Assembly: GCF_019890675.1 (NCBI RefSeq)
Contig: NZ_JAIOAA010000002.1
Location: forward strand, 372,001-436,000
Direction of reading: 5' to 3'
Length of the DNA stretch: 64,000 nucleotides
Origin: Micromonospora sp. PLK6-60
GTDB taxonomy: Bacteria > Actinomycetota > Actinomycetes > Mycobacteriales > Micromonosporaceae
Shown: positions 53,099 through 62,090 of the stretch, piece after piece
Position numbering within the stretch: the first letter of the stretch is position 1
Layout: every line of letters begins with the position of its first letter
Program-made: the position numbers and the translations under genes
The notes under the pieces: generated by a model
Told to the model about the DNA's origin: nothing
Databases searched by the model: none
Seen by the model: the letters and a program-made list of their open reading frames with translations, nothing else

Positions 53099-53136
53099 GA
53101 AAGGGGCGGCTCCGGAGACCCGGGGCCGCCCCTTTC
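53099..53136. terminator. Bidirectional terminator after dxs
   Basis: GAAAGGGGCGGC and GCCGCCCCTTTC form a perfect 12-bp stem with a 14-base loop. The stem ends carry A and T runs on both strands, so it suits both dxs and the convergent lipoprotein gene. Confidence 0.8.
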
Positions 53137-53145
53137 GTCGGGCCT

Positions 53146-54336
53146 TCAGCGACCGCCGACCGACCGCTGGTACGTCTTGTCCGGGCTGGTCAGGCTGAAC
53201 GTCTGCTTGTTGGCCGCCTGGGGCACCACGACCAGCCCGGGCCGGTCCACCAGCCGCGGGGTGCCCGGCGGCACGGCGAGCGGGGCGTCCGGGCCGGCCC
53301 GCCAGGTCAGCACCACCAGCGGGTGCTCCGGCACCGGCAGCACGTACGCCTGGAGCGGGTTGGACCGGTCGGCCCGGGAGAACACCGGCGGGCCGCCGCC
53401 GGCCGGGCGGTAGAGCACGGCGGTCATCTCACCGTGATCGGACTTCCAGGTCAGCTGGCTGAGCTGGCCCGGCTTGCGCCCGTCCGGGGCGACCGGGCCG
53501 AGTGGCCGGACGGTCAGCGCCTCCATCGGCCAGGACTCGGGCACGGACTTCGGCGCGTACCGGTCGCCGATCCGGCGCGGGATGCTGCCGAACGGTCCGT
53601 CCTCACCGGCCAGCAGGCAGGTGTCCAGCCCGGCGAGGGCGCGCTGGCCGGCGCCGGTCTCGTCGCGCACCAGCGGATAGCGCGGGTCGGTGGTGGCCGT
53701 GCCGAGGTCGAGCAGCCGGTCGGCGGCCCGGCCACGGGGCAGCGACTCGGTCGGCCGCAGCGTGGCGGTCACCGTGACCGCCCGGCAGGCCGGCACCCGG
53801 ACGGGGGCGGACAGGCCGTCGGTGACGGCCAGGTCCCGGCCGTCCGGCCCGCGCAGCCGTTCGACCCGGCCGGAGGTGAGATAGCGCCGCCCCTCGGCGG
53901 ACTGCACCGGCAGCACGTCGGAGTAGACGAGGTAGCCGGGGTCGGTGTACTCGCTGGCCCGGTGCACGGCGTACCGGTCGCCGTCGCGGGTGAGTTGCAG
54001 CAGCCAGGAGGCGCCGTCGCCGGGCACGTCGGCGGCGACCAGGGCCACCGGCCCGCCGTCGACCTCACCGGACCAGAGGATGCCGGAGGAGGGCAGGTGC
54101 GCCCGGTCGTCCTCAGGGGACCGCCAGGCCCGGACCGCCTCGGTGACGGCCGCGGTGGCGGCCGGGTCGCCGGCGAGCGTGCCGCGCGGGGGCCACACCT
54201 TCAGCTTGCCGTCCAGGCTGTCGTATCCCACCGGCAGGCTGTCGGCCTTCAGGTCCGCGACCGGGCCGCAGCCGGCGACGGCGAGCAGCAGGGCGAGCAG
54301 GGTGGCCGTCGTGCCGTGCCGGCGGGATCGAGCCAC
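53146..54336 (-). CDS. Putative lipoprotein of unknown function
   Basis: The 396-residue protein has a basic signal (RSRRHGT), a hydrophobic core and the lipobox LAVAGC, so it is probably anchored outside the membrane. The exported part is beta-rich without a recognised family. Two cysteines (PACRAV, DTCLLA) could pair. GTG at 54336 lies after GGGGG about seven bases away. It is divergent from the first GT-C-like gene (157-bp gap), suggesting joint envelope function, but this is only context. Confidence 0.75.
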   Translation of the reverse strand: MARSRRHGTTATLLALLLAVAGCGPVADLKADSLPVGYDSLDGKLKVWPPRGTLAGDPAATAAVTEAVRAWRSPEDDRAHLPSSGILWSGEVDGGPVALVAADVPGDGASWLLQLTRDGDRYAVHRASEYTDPGYLVYSDVLPVQSAEGRRYLTSGRVERLRGPDGRDLAVTDGLSAPVRVPACRAVTVTATLRPTESLPRGRAADRLLDLGTATTDPRYPLVRDETGAGQRALAGLDTCLLAGEDGPFGSIPRRIGDRYAPKSVPESWPMEALTVRPLGPVAPDGRKPGQLSQLTWKSDHGEMTAVLYRPAGGGPPVFSRADRSNPLQAYVLPVPEHPLVVLTWRAGPDAPLAVPPGTPRLVDRPGLVVVPQAANKQTFSLTSPDKTYQRSVGGR

Positions 54337-54455
54337 CTGTACGCCCCCATCAGGTCGCGGTCGGTTGTCGACGGCCCATGGTACGAGAGATCCGTTTCGG
54401 CCGGCCCGTCGAAGGGTAAGGCTGTCGTTCGTAACACAAGTGACACCCCGCGGCA

Positions 54456-54484
54456 TTCGCGAATTATTTCCGTCCCGGTAGACT
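54456..54484 (+). promoter_or_regulatory. Promoter of the GT-C-like gene (TTCGCG, N17, TAGACT)
   Basis: TAGACT ends nine bases before the GTG at 54494, with a weak -35 (TTCGCG) at 17-bp spacing. No ribosome site is present, so leaderless translation is likely. Confidence 0.45.
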
Positions 54485-54493
54485 TCCCAAACT

Positions 54494-56431
54494 GTGACGT
54501 CTGCCGACCTTCGTGGCAAAACTCCGCGGGCCGTCGACGCCCGACACGCCGAGTCCCACGCCACCCACGCCACCCTGGTCGACGCGCCCGCACCGCTGGG
54601 CGACCTGGCCCCACCGGCGGAGACCCGCCCCGAGCCGGCCGCCGCGCCGCTGGCCCCGCCGCCGCGCCCCCGCCGCTGGCGACCGCAGCGCCGGGACCTG
54701 GCGGTGTACGCCGCCTTCCTGCTCACCGCGCTCTGGGTGACCAGCCGGATCTGGGCCGACCCGGCCGGCCGGGTGGCGTCGCTCTACAGTAGCGACCCGG
54801 CCCAGGTGCAGTTCTTCCTCGCGCACTCGGTGCGGGTGGTGCTGCACGGCGAGTTCCCGTTCTACACCGACCAGTTCAACTATCCGGACGGCGTGAACCT
54901 GATGGCCAACACGGCCATCCTGGCGCTCGGCATCCCGATGGTGCCGATCACCCTCCTCTTCGGACCAGCCGTGTCGTTCGTGACCCTGGTCACGCTCGGC
55001 CTCGCCGGCACCGCCACCGCCTGGTACCACGTGCTCTCCCGGCACGTGCTGCGGACCCGGGCCGCCGCCGTGGTGGCCGGCTGGTTCTGCGGCTTCTCAC
55101 CGGCGATGCTCTCGCACGCGAGCTGGCACCCGAACATCATCTCCCAGTTCCTGCTGCCCTTCGTGGTCTGGCGGGTGCTGGTGCTCACCCGCTCCCGCCG
55201 GCCGCTGCGCGACGGCGCGCTGCTGGCCCTGCTGGTCACCGCGCAGGCCTTCATCAACGAGGAGATCCTGCTCTTCGCCGCCCTGGGCTGCGGGGTGTTC
55301 CTGCTCGCCGTGGTCGTCCAGCGCCCCGCCCTCTGGGCCCGGGCCTGGCGCCCGCTCGGCCTCGGCCTGGCGGTCTGTACCGTGCTGGCCGGCGCGCTGC
55401 TGGCGTACCCGCTCTACGTCCAGTTCGCCGGCCCGATGGCGTACCACGGGCTGAGCGACGCGGTGCGGGACTACGGCAACGACATCGCCGCCTTCGTCAC
55501 CCCCGGGTCGGCCACCCTCGGCGGCAACGCCCGGGCCAACGCCAACCTGGCCCCGAACTACTCCGAGGAGAACGCCTTCTTCGGCTGGAGCCTGAGCCTG
55601 ATCGTGGTGGGCATCGTGGTCTGGCTGCGGCGGGAGCCGCTGGTCCGGGCGCTCGCGGCGACCGGGCTGTTCTTCGCCGTGCTCTCCCTCGGCGAGCGGA
55701 TCTCCTGGTGGCACCGGGACCTGGTCGCCGGCCCGTGGGAGCTGCTGGTCCGGCTGCCGCTGCTGGACGCCGTGGTGCCCACCCGGTTCGGCTTGATCAC
55801 CGGTGTGGTGGTGGCGGTGCTGCTGGCGCTCGCCGTGGACCGCGCCGCCGCGCTGCGGGTGCCGGACCGGCGCACCAGGCGTACGCTCACCGGCGCGGTG
55901 CTGGCCCTGGCGCTGCTGCCGATCGCGCCGATGCCGTTGCCGGTCGTCCCCCGGCCGGCGGTCCCCGAGTTCATCACCGCCGACCGCTGGCGGGAGTACG
56001 TCGGGCCGGACCAGACCCTGGTGCCGGTGCCGGTGCCGAGCATGGGCAACACGCACGGGATGCGCTGGGCGGCCGCCGCCAACCTCGACTTCAAGATCCC
56101 CGGCGGCTACTTCCTCGCCCCGCGCAACGCCAACACCGGCGACCCGGGCAAGTTCGGCGGCCGGCCGAGCGGCCTCGGCGACCTCCTCCAGCAGGCGTCC
56201 CGGACCGGCCGGGCGGTACGCCTCGACGACCGGGAGCGCCGCCGCTCGCTGGACGAGCTGCGACACTGGCGGGCCGCGATCATGGTGCTGCCGGTGGGCC
56301 AGCCGAACGCCGAACCACTGCGGCGCACCGTCGAGCAGGTGGCCGGGCCGGGTCAGCGTGAGCTGGACGTCTGGGTGTGGGACGTCCGGGCCCTGACCGA
56401 CATGCCCGACCCCGACGCACCCCGCCCCTGA
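54494..56431 (+). CDS. GT-C-like polytopic membrane protein, paralogue 1
   Basis: The 645-residue protein has a Pro/Ala-rich cytoplasmic start, about 11-12 membrane helices (about 70-480) and a soluble C-terminal domain of about 160 residues (ITADRWREYVGPDQTLVPVPVP, VWVWDVRAL). The first external loop has an acidic motif (SSDPAQVQFFLAHS) and NYPDGVNLMANT, the layout of GT-C glycosyltransferases that use lipid-linked sugars. The enzyme activity and substrate are not known. A paralogue of equal length lies convergently at 56610-58553. Confidence 0.8.
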   Translation: MTSADLRGKTPRAVDARHAESHATHATLVDAPAPLGDLAPPAETRPEPAAAPLAPPPRPRRWRPQRRDLAVYAAFLLTALWVTSRIWADPAGRVASLYSSDPAQVQFFLAHSVRVVLHGEFPFYTDQFNYPDGVNLMANTAILALGIPMVPITLLFGPAVSFVTLVTLGLAGTATAWYHVLSRHVLRTRAAAVVAGWFCGFSPAMLSHASWHPNIISQFLLPFVVWRVLVLTRSRRPLRDGALLALLVTAQAFINEEILLFAALGCGVFLLAVVVQRPALWARAWRPLGLGLAVCTVLAGALLAYPLYVQFAGPMAYHGLSDAVRDYGNDIAAFVTPGSATLGGNARANANLAPNYSEENAFFGWSLSLIVVGIVVWLRREPLVRALAATGLFFAVLSLGERISWWHRDLVAGPWELLVRLPLLDAVVPTRFGLITGVVVAVLLALAVDRAAALRVPDRRTRRTLTGAVLALALLPIAPMPLPVVPRPAVPEFITADRWREYVGPDQTLVPVPVPSMGNTHGMRWAAAANLDFKIPGGYFLAPRNANTGDPGKFGGRPSGLGDLLQQASRTGRAVRLDDRERRRSLDELRHWRAAIMVLPVGQPNAEPLRRTVEQVAGPGQRELDVWVWDVRALTDMPDPDAPRP

Positions 56432-56476
56432 GGCGCCCGCCCACCGCGACCACGGCGTCCCGGCCGGCCCCGGCCC

Positions 56477-56587
56477 TGACCGGCGGGCCCGGCTTTGACC
56501 GGCCGCCCCGGCTTTGACCGGCGGGGCCGGCTCTGACCGGCGGGCCCGGCTCTGACCGGCCGCATGTGCCCTGACCGGCCGGCCTAC
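56477..56587. repeat. 20-bp tandem repeats between the two GT-C-like genes
   Basis: Six degenerate units of the type TGACCGGCGGGCCCGGCTCT (18-20 bases) run between the convergent paralogues. The unit resembles, but is not identical to, the array after suhB. Confidence 0.65.
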
Positions 56588-56609
56588 CGTCCGGCGGGGC
56601 GGGTGGCCG

Positions 56610-58553
56610 TCACGGCACCAGCGGGCGGACGTCCCAGAGCCAGACGTCGTCCACCCGGCGGCCCGGGCCGAGCAGCCCGGTGAGCAGGTCCCGCAGCGCC
56701 GCCTCGTGGCGGTGGGTGCCGAGCACCACCACGGAGGCGCGCCAGTAGCGCAGGTCCGCCACCGCCTGGCTGCGGTCGGCGTCGGTCAGTTCCGGCACCC
56801 GGCCGGTGCGCGCGGTCTCGTAGGTCAGCGTGCTGGTCGGCCGGTTCGGCGCGCCGAAGACGCCCGCGCCGTCGCGGTTCGGGCCGATGAAGTAGCCCCC
56901 CGGCACCGGGAACTCGTGCCCGGTCAGGGCGCTCCAGCGCAGCGTCTCCAGCCCGTACCCGTTGTTCGGCACCGGCACCGGCACCAGGGTGCGGCCGGCC
57001 GGCACGTACTCCCGCCAGCCGCCGGAGGTGATGAAACGCGGCGGCGGGTCGACGTGCTGCGCCGGCAGCGGCCGGGGCACCAGCGGCAGCACGGCCAGCG
57101 CGATGGCCGCGTACCCGACCGGGCGGACCCAGCGCGGCCGGGACCGGGCGGCCGGCGCGGCCCCGGCGGCCGGCGTCGCGGCGGCGGGCCCGTCGTCGGC
57201 GGCGGCCCGCGGCCTCGGCACGACAGCCGGTGCGCCGTCGGCGGCCCCGACCGGGGCCGGCACGGCCGCGCGGGCCGGGGTCAGCGCGTCCCAGGCCAGG
57301 GCGAGCAGCACGCCCAGCGCGCCGGCCACCACCAGCGCCAGTCGGGTCGGCATCATCATCTCGACCAGCGGCAGATCGTCCGGGATGTACGCCCACGGGC
57401 CGTCGACGCCGGTCTGCACCCCGTCGAAGCGCACCTTCGGGCCGATCGAGGCGACGCCGAAGACGACCACGAGCAGCGCCACCAGCCGGGCCGCGGGTCG
57501 GCGGCGCCACAGCAGCACCAGGGCGGCCAGCGAGAGCAGCACCAGCGGCCAGCCGAACCAGGTGTTCTGCTCGGTCACGCCGATGGTCTTCTCCACCGCC
57601 TCGTCGCCGGCCAGGGTGTCCCGGGCGAAGGTGACGAAGGCCATCAGGTCCTCGCCCCAGCTGTGGAAGACCCCGCCCTGCAGGCCCCGGTAGGACTGCG
57701 GGCCGTTGAACTGGAACCAGATCGGATAGGCGGTCAGCAGCACGGCCAGCCCGCCACCGAGGCCGAGGGCGGCCAGGAACCCGCCGGCCCGGTCCCGGGC
57801 GGCCCGCGGCCGCGCCACCGTGTACGCGGCCACCAGCACCAGGCAGGCCAGCGCGGTGAGCAGCAGCATCTCCTCGTTGACGAAGACCTGGTACGCCACT
57901 AGCAGCCCCAGCACCACCCCGTCGCGCCGCCACCGCCGGTCGGGGCGGCCGAGCAGCAGCACCCGGGTCACGATCAGCGGCAGCAGGAAGTTCGAGGCGA
58001 AGTTCGGCTGCCCGTTGGCGTGGTGCACCACCCCCGGGGCGAAGCCGAGGAACGCGCCGCCGACGAACGCCGCCGCCCGGGAACGCACCAGGTGCCGGGA
58101 GAGCATCCAGTACGCCGTGCCGGCGGTGGCGGCCAGCGCGCCGCCCAGGTAGACCGTGTAGGTCACCTGCGGGCCGAGCAGCAGGGTCAGCGGCGCCAGC
58201 GGCAGGGTCACCCCGAGCAGCGAGGTGTTGGCCATCATGTTCACCCCGTCGGGGGCGTTCTGCCGGGTGCTGAACAGCGGGTTCTCCAGGTGGCGCACCG
58301 AGTACGCGCCGTGCGAGAAGAGCCACTCGAACCAGGTGTGGTCGGTCGGCAGGTGGGACGAGACCCGGTGCTCGACGTCGACCCAGTATCGGAGGCAGAC
58401 GAAAACGCCGAGGAGCACATAGGCTCCGATGGCCAACACGTCGGCGCGGGTCGGCCGCCGCTGCCGCCACCCGGTCGCCGGGGGCGGGGCGGAGCCGTCC
58501 GCGACGGTCGGGGTCGGAGAGTTCAGCGAGGGGTCCACCACCGGCACAGCCAC
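56610..58553 (-). CDS. GT-C-like polytopic membrane protein, paralogue 2
   Basis: The 647-residue protein mirrors the product of 54494-56431 along its whole length: LPTDHTWFEWLFSHG, NAPDGVNMMANTSLLG, WMLSRHLVRSRAAAFVGG, INEEML-like VNEEMLLLTAL and C-terminal ITSGGWREYVPAGRTLVPVPVP, VWLWDVRPL. It differs by an Ala/Pro/Arg-rich loop of about 60 residues before the last helix. The GTG at 58553 follows minus-strand TACGAT by eight bases (leaderless). It is probably a sugar or lipid transferase of the envelope; activity is not established. Confidence 0.8.
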   Translation of the reverse strand: MAVPVVDPSLNSPTPTVADGSAPPPATGWRQRRPTRADVLAIGAYVLLGVFVCLRYWVDVEHRVSSHLPTDHTWFEWLFSHGAYSVRHLENPLFSTRQNAPDGVNMMANTSLLGVTLPLAPLTLLLGPQVTYTVYLGGALAATAGTAYWMLSRHLVRSRAAAFVGGAFLGFAPGVVHHANGQPNFASNFLLPLIVTRVLLLGRPDRRWRRDGVVLGLLVAYQVFVNEEMLLLTALACLVLVAAYTVARPRAARDRAGGFLAALGLGGGLAVLLTAYPIWFQFNGPQSYRGLQGGVFHSWGEDLMAFVTFARDTLAGDEAVEKTIGVTEQNTWFGWPLVLLSLAALVLLWRRRPAARLVALLVVVFGVASIGPKVRFDGVQTGVDGPWAYIPDDLPLVEMMMPTRLALVVAGALGVLLALAWDALTPARAAVPAPVGAADGAPAVVPRPRAAADDGPAAATPAAGAAPAARSRPRWVRPVGYAAIALAVLPLVPRPLPAQHVDPPPRFITSGGWREYVPAGRTLVPVPVPNNGYGLETLRWSALTGHEFPVPGGYFIGPNRDGAGVFGAPNRPTSTLTYETARTGRVPELTDADRSQAVADLRYWRASVVVLGTHRHEAALRDLLTGLLGPGRRVDDVWLWDVRPLVP

Positions 58554-58561
58554 GACGCGCC

Positions 58562-58567
58562 ATCGTA
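58562..58567 (-). promoter_or_regulatory. -10 box of GT-C-like paralogue 2 (TACGAT)
   Basis: TACGAT on the minus strand ends eight bases before the GTG at 58553. There is no ribosome site. Confidence 0.5.
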
Positions 58568-58675
58568 CAGGCGGGATGCGTCGGATTTGTCGGCCCGGGA
58601 GGCGCCCGGTCGATTCGCCCGGCTCCGGGGCGGGCGGCCGGTGCGGCCGGCCCCGGTCGAGGCGGGAAGGATGCC

Positions 58676-59956
58676 GTGACGGTCATCGAACTGGGTGAGC
58701 TGCGGGACGCTCCCGACGGCCCGCCCCGTCCCGTCCCCCGGGCAGCCGGGCGCCCGGCGCGGCTGCTGCTCGTGCTGGCCGTTGCCGTGGCCACCCTGGG
58801 CGGCGCGGCCCCGGTCCGGGCCCGGTTTCCCAGTGTGGTACCGGCGCCCTCCGGCGCGACCCCCTTCCAGGTCGGCGACCGGCTCTACCTCACCGCGCCG
58901 GTTCCCGACGCCAGCGACAGTCACGAACTGATCGCGTATCCGCTCGCCGGCGTGGGCGACGGCGACCGGCGGCCCGCCGTGCTGTGGCGGGCCCCGCTGC
59001 CCGGGCCGGGCGAGATCGTCTGGCTGACCGAGCTGGCCGGCACGGTGCTGGTGACCGGGCCGGCCAGCGGTGACGACACGTTCCTGACCGTGGCGTTCGA
59101 CCGGGCCACCGGGGAGCGGCGGTGGCAGCAGCCCGGCGCCGCGGTCACCGGGCGCGGGAAGCTGTACGTGCACGTGGGCACCAGCACCGGCGCGGCCGGC
59201 GCCTTCCGCCGGCTCGACCCGGCGACCGGGCGGCCGCTGTGGTCGCTGCCCGTCTCGTCCGACTCGCTGCGCTTCGCCTTCGACGTGGAGCGGGCCGGCC
59301 GCGTCGTGCTGGTGGCCGGCGACGGTCCGACGCAGGTGTGGGACGCCGACTCCGGCCGCCGGCTGCGCGCCGCCGAGCTGACCCCCGGCCGGCCGGCGCG
59401 GCACCAGCGCGCCCAGGTGGCCGGCGACCTGCTGCTCGTCGTGCGGGGGGAGACGGTCACCGGGTACGGGCTGGACGAGCTGGACCGGCGCTGGCAGGTC
59501 CAGCCCGGCCAGGCGGCCTTCGTGACCCGGTGCGCCGCGCTGATCTGCGTGGAGGGCCCGACCGGCGGTCTGCGCGCGCTCGACCCGGCCACCGGCCGTA
59601 CCGTGTGGAGCGACCCCCGGTGGACGCTGCTCGCCGATCGGGACGGCCGGCTGGTGGTGACCGCGGCGGGGCCGGCCACCTCCTGGCCGGTGCGGCTGCT
59701 CGACCCGGCCACCGGGCGCGGCGTCGCGGACCTCGGCGACTGGCAACTGGCCAGCCCCGGCCGCCGCGACGCGCCGCTGATCGGCACGCGCTGGGTGCAG
59801 GGGCGCCGGCTGGCCGTGGCCCGGCTGGACCTGGCCGTCGGGCGGGCGTGGATCTGGGACGTGCTACCCGACGTCCAGGGCCGCTGCCAGGCCGGTACGG
59901 TGCTGCTCTGCCCGCGCGAGGACGGTAGCTTCGCGCTGTGGCGGCTGGACCGGTGA
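58676..59956 (+). CDS. VIELGEL-type membrane-anchored PQQ-like beta-propeller, paralogue 1
   Basis: The 426-residue protein starts with the short cytoplasmic motif TVIELGELRD, then a Pro/Arg-rich stretch and one membrane helix (about 29-46). An extracytoplasmic eight-blade-like propeller follows with DPATGRPLWSLP, DPATGRTVWSDP and similar blades, ending FALWRLDR. No PQQ-enzyme catalytic residues are evident, so a binding or sensing role is more likely. GTG at 58676 follows GGAAGGA. The next gene is a tandem paralogue four bases away. Confidence 0.82.
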   Translation: MTVIELGELRDAPDGPPRPVPRAAGRPARLLLVLAVAVATLGGAAPVRARFPSVVPAPSGATPFQVGDRLYLTAPVPDASDSHELIAYPLAGVGDGDRRPAVLWRAPLPGPGEIVWLTELAGTVLVTGPASGDDTFLTVAFDRATGERRWQQPGAAVTGRGKLYVHVGTSTGAAGAFRRLDPATGRPLWSLPVSSDSLRFAFDVERAGRVVLVAGDGPTQVWDADSGRRLRAAELTPGRPARHQRAQVAGDLLLVVRGETVTGYGLDELDRRWQVQPGQAAFVTRCAALICVEGPTGGLRALDPATGRTVWSDPRWTLLADRDGRLVVTAAGPATSWPVRLLDPATGRGVADLGDWQLASPGRRDAPLIGTRWVQGRRLAVARLDLAVGRAWIWDVLPDVQGRCQAGTVLLCPREDGSFALWRLDR

Positions 59957-59960
59957 CGCG

Positions 59961-61247
59961 GTGTCGGTGATCGAGCTGGGTGAGCTGCGGCACGGCGACG
60001 AGCCCGACCCGGAGCCGCGTCGTCCCGCCCCGCCGACCCGCAGCGGGCGGGCGGTGCTGCTGGCGATCCTGGCGCTGCTCACCCTCGCCGCGTCGGCCCC
60101 GCCAGCGGCCGGACAGCGGCACGTGACGATCACCGGCCCGGGCGAGAGCGGCTACCGGATCGCCGACGGGCGGCTCTTCGTCAGCGACGGTCCGAGCCGC
60201 TGGGACGGCACCTCGGAGGTGGTCGCGTACCGGCTGCCCGACGGGGCCCGGCTGTGGCGGCTGCCGCTGCCGCGCGGGGAACAGCCCGTCAACCTGACCG
60301 ACCACGCCTCGACGCTGCTGGTCCTGACCCGTTCCCCGGGCACAGGCGAGCTCACCGCCGTCGGGGTCGACCCGGCGACCGGGCGGGTGCGCTGGCGCCA
60401 GGCCGGCTATCCGCTGCCGGCGCGCGACGGCGTCCTGCTCTTCGAGGACTATCCCTCGGCCGGCGGTGCCGGCCTGGCCCGCGCGATCGACGCCGGCTCC
60501 GGAGCGCTGCGCTGGTCGCGGCCGATCCCCGTTGAGGGGCTGGGCTACGAGTTCGGCGCCGACGGGGTCGACCGGCTCGCGCTGATCGGCCCCGGCGGGC
60601 GGGTGCAGGTGCTGGATGCCGGTAGCGGCGCGGTGCTGCGGACCGGCCGGGTGCCGGTGGCGACCCTGGTGGACGGGCAGCGCTCGGACGTCGTCGTGGC
60701 GGCCGGCCTGCTGCTGATCAACGACCCCGCCGGCACGCTCACCGCGTACGGGCTGGACCGGCTCGACCGGCGGTGGAGCCTCCCCCCGGAGCTGAACCGG
60801 GACCGACTGTTGGAGCCGTGCGGGGACGGGCTCTGCCTGCGCACCGACCAGCCCGGCCTGCGGATGATCGACCCGGCGACCGGGCGGGAACGGTGGCGGG
60901 CCGACCAGTGGCGGATGGTGTGGCCGGTCGGCGACCGGTTGCTGGTCGCCGCCGACGGGGAGCAACGGGAGGCCGACTTCGTCGTGCTCGACCAGCGCAC
61001 CGGCCGGCGGCTCGCCGCGCTCGGCCGGTGGCGGCTCTCCGCCAGCGACCCCACCCGCTACCCGCTGATCGGGCTGCGCCGGTTGGACGGCGGCGCGGAG
61101 CTGATGGCCCGGCTGGACGTGGCCACCGGCAGCGCCGAGCTGCTCGACACGCCGGCCGGCGAGTGGGACGGCTGCGCGAACGACCGGCGGGCACTGGTCT
61201 GCCAGCAGCCGGACGGCACACTGGGGATCTGGCGGCTCGACCGCTGA
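59961..61247 (+). CDS. VIELGEL-type membrane-anchored PQQ-like beta-propeller, paralogue 2
   Basis: The 428-residue protein repeats the plan of its neighbour: N-terminal SVIELGELRHGD, a Pro/Arg-rich segment, a membrane helix (about 30-48), propeller blades (DPATGRVRWRQ, DPATGRERWRAD) and terminal LGIWRLDR. The N-terminal octapeptide VIELGELR is identical while most of the propeller has diverged, pointing to selection on that cytoplasmic peptide. GTG at 59961 lacks a ribosome site and follows the upstream stop by four bases, so translation is coupled. A two-component system follows. Confidence 0.82.
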   Translation: MSVIELGELRHGDEPDPEPRRPAPPTRSGRAVLLAILALLTLAASAPPAAGQRHVTITGPGESGYRIADGRLFVSDGPSRWDGTSEVVAYRLPDGARLWRLPLPRGEQPVNLTDHASTLLVLTRSPGTGELTAVGVDPATGRVRWRQAGYPLPARDGVLLFEDYPSAGGAGLARAIDAGSGALRWSRPIPVEGLGYEFGADGVDRLALIGPGGRVQVLDAGSGAVLRTGRVPVATLVDGQRSDVVVAAGLLLINDPAGTLTAYGLDRLDRRWSLPPELNRDRLLEPCGDGLCLRTDQPGLRMIDPATGRERWRADQWRMVWPVGDRLLVAADGEQREADFVVLDQRTGRRLAALGRWRLSASDPTRYPLIGLRRLDGGAELMARLDVATGSAELLDTPAGEWDGCANDRRALVCQQPDGTLGIWRLDR

Positions 61248-61315
61248 GCGGTGGTGCGGTGCCACTAGGTTGTCGGGCAGGTCAGCCGGGGTGGCCGGCG
61301 GTGGGGAGGGGCGGG

Positions 61316-61981
61316 ATGCGGGTACTGGTGGTGGAGGACGAGCGCAACCTCGCCGACGCGATCGCGCGCGGGCTGCGCAAGCGCGGCATGGCGGTGGACG
61401 TCGCGTACGACGGCGACAGCGGGCACGAGGCCGCCTTCGTCACCCGGTACGACGTGGTGGTCCTCGACCGTGACCTGCCCGGCATGCACGGCGACCGGAT
61501 CTGCGCCGAGCTGGTCTCCTCCGGCACCCTCACCCGGGTGCTGATGCTCACCGCCAGCGGCACCGTCGCGGACCGGGTGGAGGGGCTGCAACTCGGCGCG
61601 GACGACTACCTGCCCAAGCCGTTCGCCTTCGACGAGCTGGTCGCCCGGGTGCAGGCGCTGGGCCGCCGGGCCACCCCGGCCGCCCCGCCGGTGCTGGCGG
61701 TCGCCGACCTGTCGCTGGACCCGGCCCGCCGGGTCGCCACCCGGGGCGGCGTCCCGGTCGACCTGACCAACAAGGAGTTCGGCGTGCTCTGCGAGCTGCT
61801 CAAGGCGCGCGGCGCGGTGGTCTCCAGCGAGGAGCTGCTGGAGCGGGTCTGGGACGCCAACACCGACCCGTTCACCACCATCGTCCGGGTGACGGTGATG
61901 ACGCTGCGCAAGAAGCTGGGCGACCCGCCGCTGATCGAGACGGTGGTCGGCGCGGGCTACCGGGTGGGGGAGGGATCATGA
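61316..61981 (+). CDS. OmpR-family response regulator
   Basis: The 221-residue protein has a receiver domain (VLVVEDERNLADAI; phosphoacceptor Asp in VVLDRDLPGMHGD; Lys in LPKPFAFDEL) and a winged-helix DNA-binding domain (LTNKEFGVLCELL, RVTVMTLRKKLG). ATG at 61316 follows GGAGG. A TAGGTT box at 61266-61271 is a possible own promoter, so it may be transcribed apart from the propeller genes. Its stop overlaps the ATG of a mini-ORF within a 56-bp repeat that leads to the kinase gene. Confidence 0.93.
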   Translation: MRVLVVEDERNLADAIARGLRKRGMAVDVAYDGDSGHEAAFVTRYDVVVLDRDLPGMHGDRICAELVSSGTLTRVLMLTASGTVADRVEGLQLGADDYLPKPFAFDELVARVQALGRRATPAAPPVLAVADLSLDPARRVATRGGVPVDLTNKEFGVLCELLKARGAVVSSEELLERVWDANTDPFTTIVRVTVMTLRKKLGDPPLIETVVGAGYRVGEGS

Positions 61982-62090
61982 GCGTGAGGAGTGAGCCGGT
62001 GTTGCGAGCCCCGCAGTCGCGACCAGAGGGATCATGAGCGTGAGGAGTGAGCCGGTGTTGCGAGCCCCGCAGTCGCGACCAGAGGGATCA
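61970..62090 (+). repeat. Perfect 56-bp tandem duplication (2.2 copies)
   Basis: Units at 61970-62025 and 62026-62081 are identical; a third partial copy of nine bases (GAGGGATCA) runs to 62090. Each unit begins GAGGGATCATGAGCGTGAGG. The array spans the regulator's last codons through the kinase start region and carries two mini-ORFs. Confidence 0.95.
61978..62037 (+). CDS. Mini-ORF 1 in the 56-bp repeat (19 aa)
   Basis: The ATG overlaps the regulator stop as ATGA and encodes MSVRSEPVLRAPQSRPEGS. Its TGA overlaps the ATG of mini-ORF 2. GAGGGA just before the ATG could serve as a ribosome site. Whether the peptide has a role of its own is unknown; it may simply pass ribosomes downstream. Confidence 0.45.
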   Translation: MSVRSEPVLRAPQSRPEGS

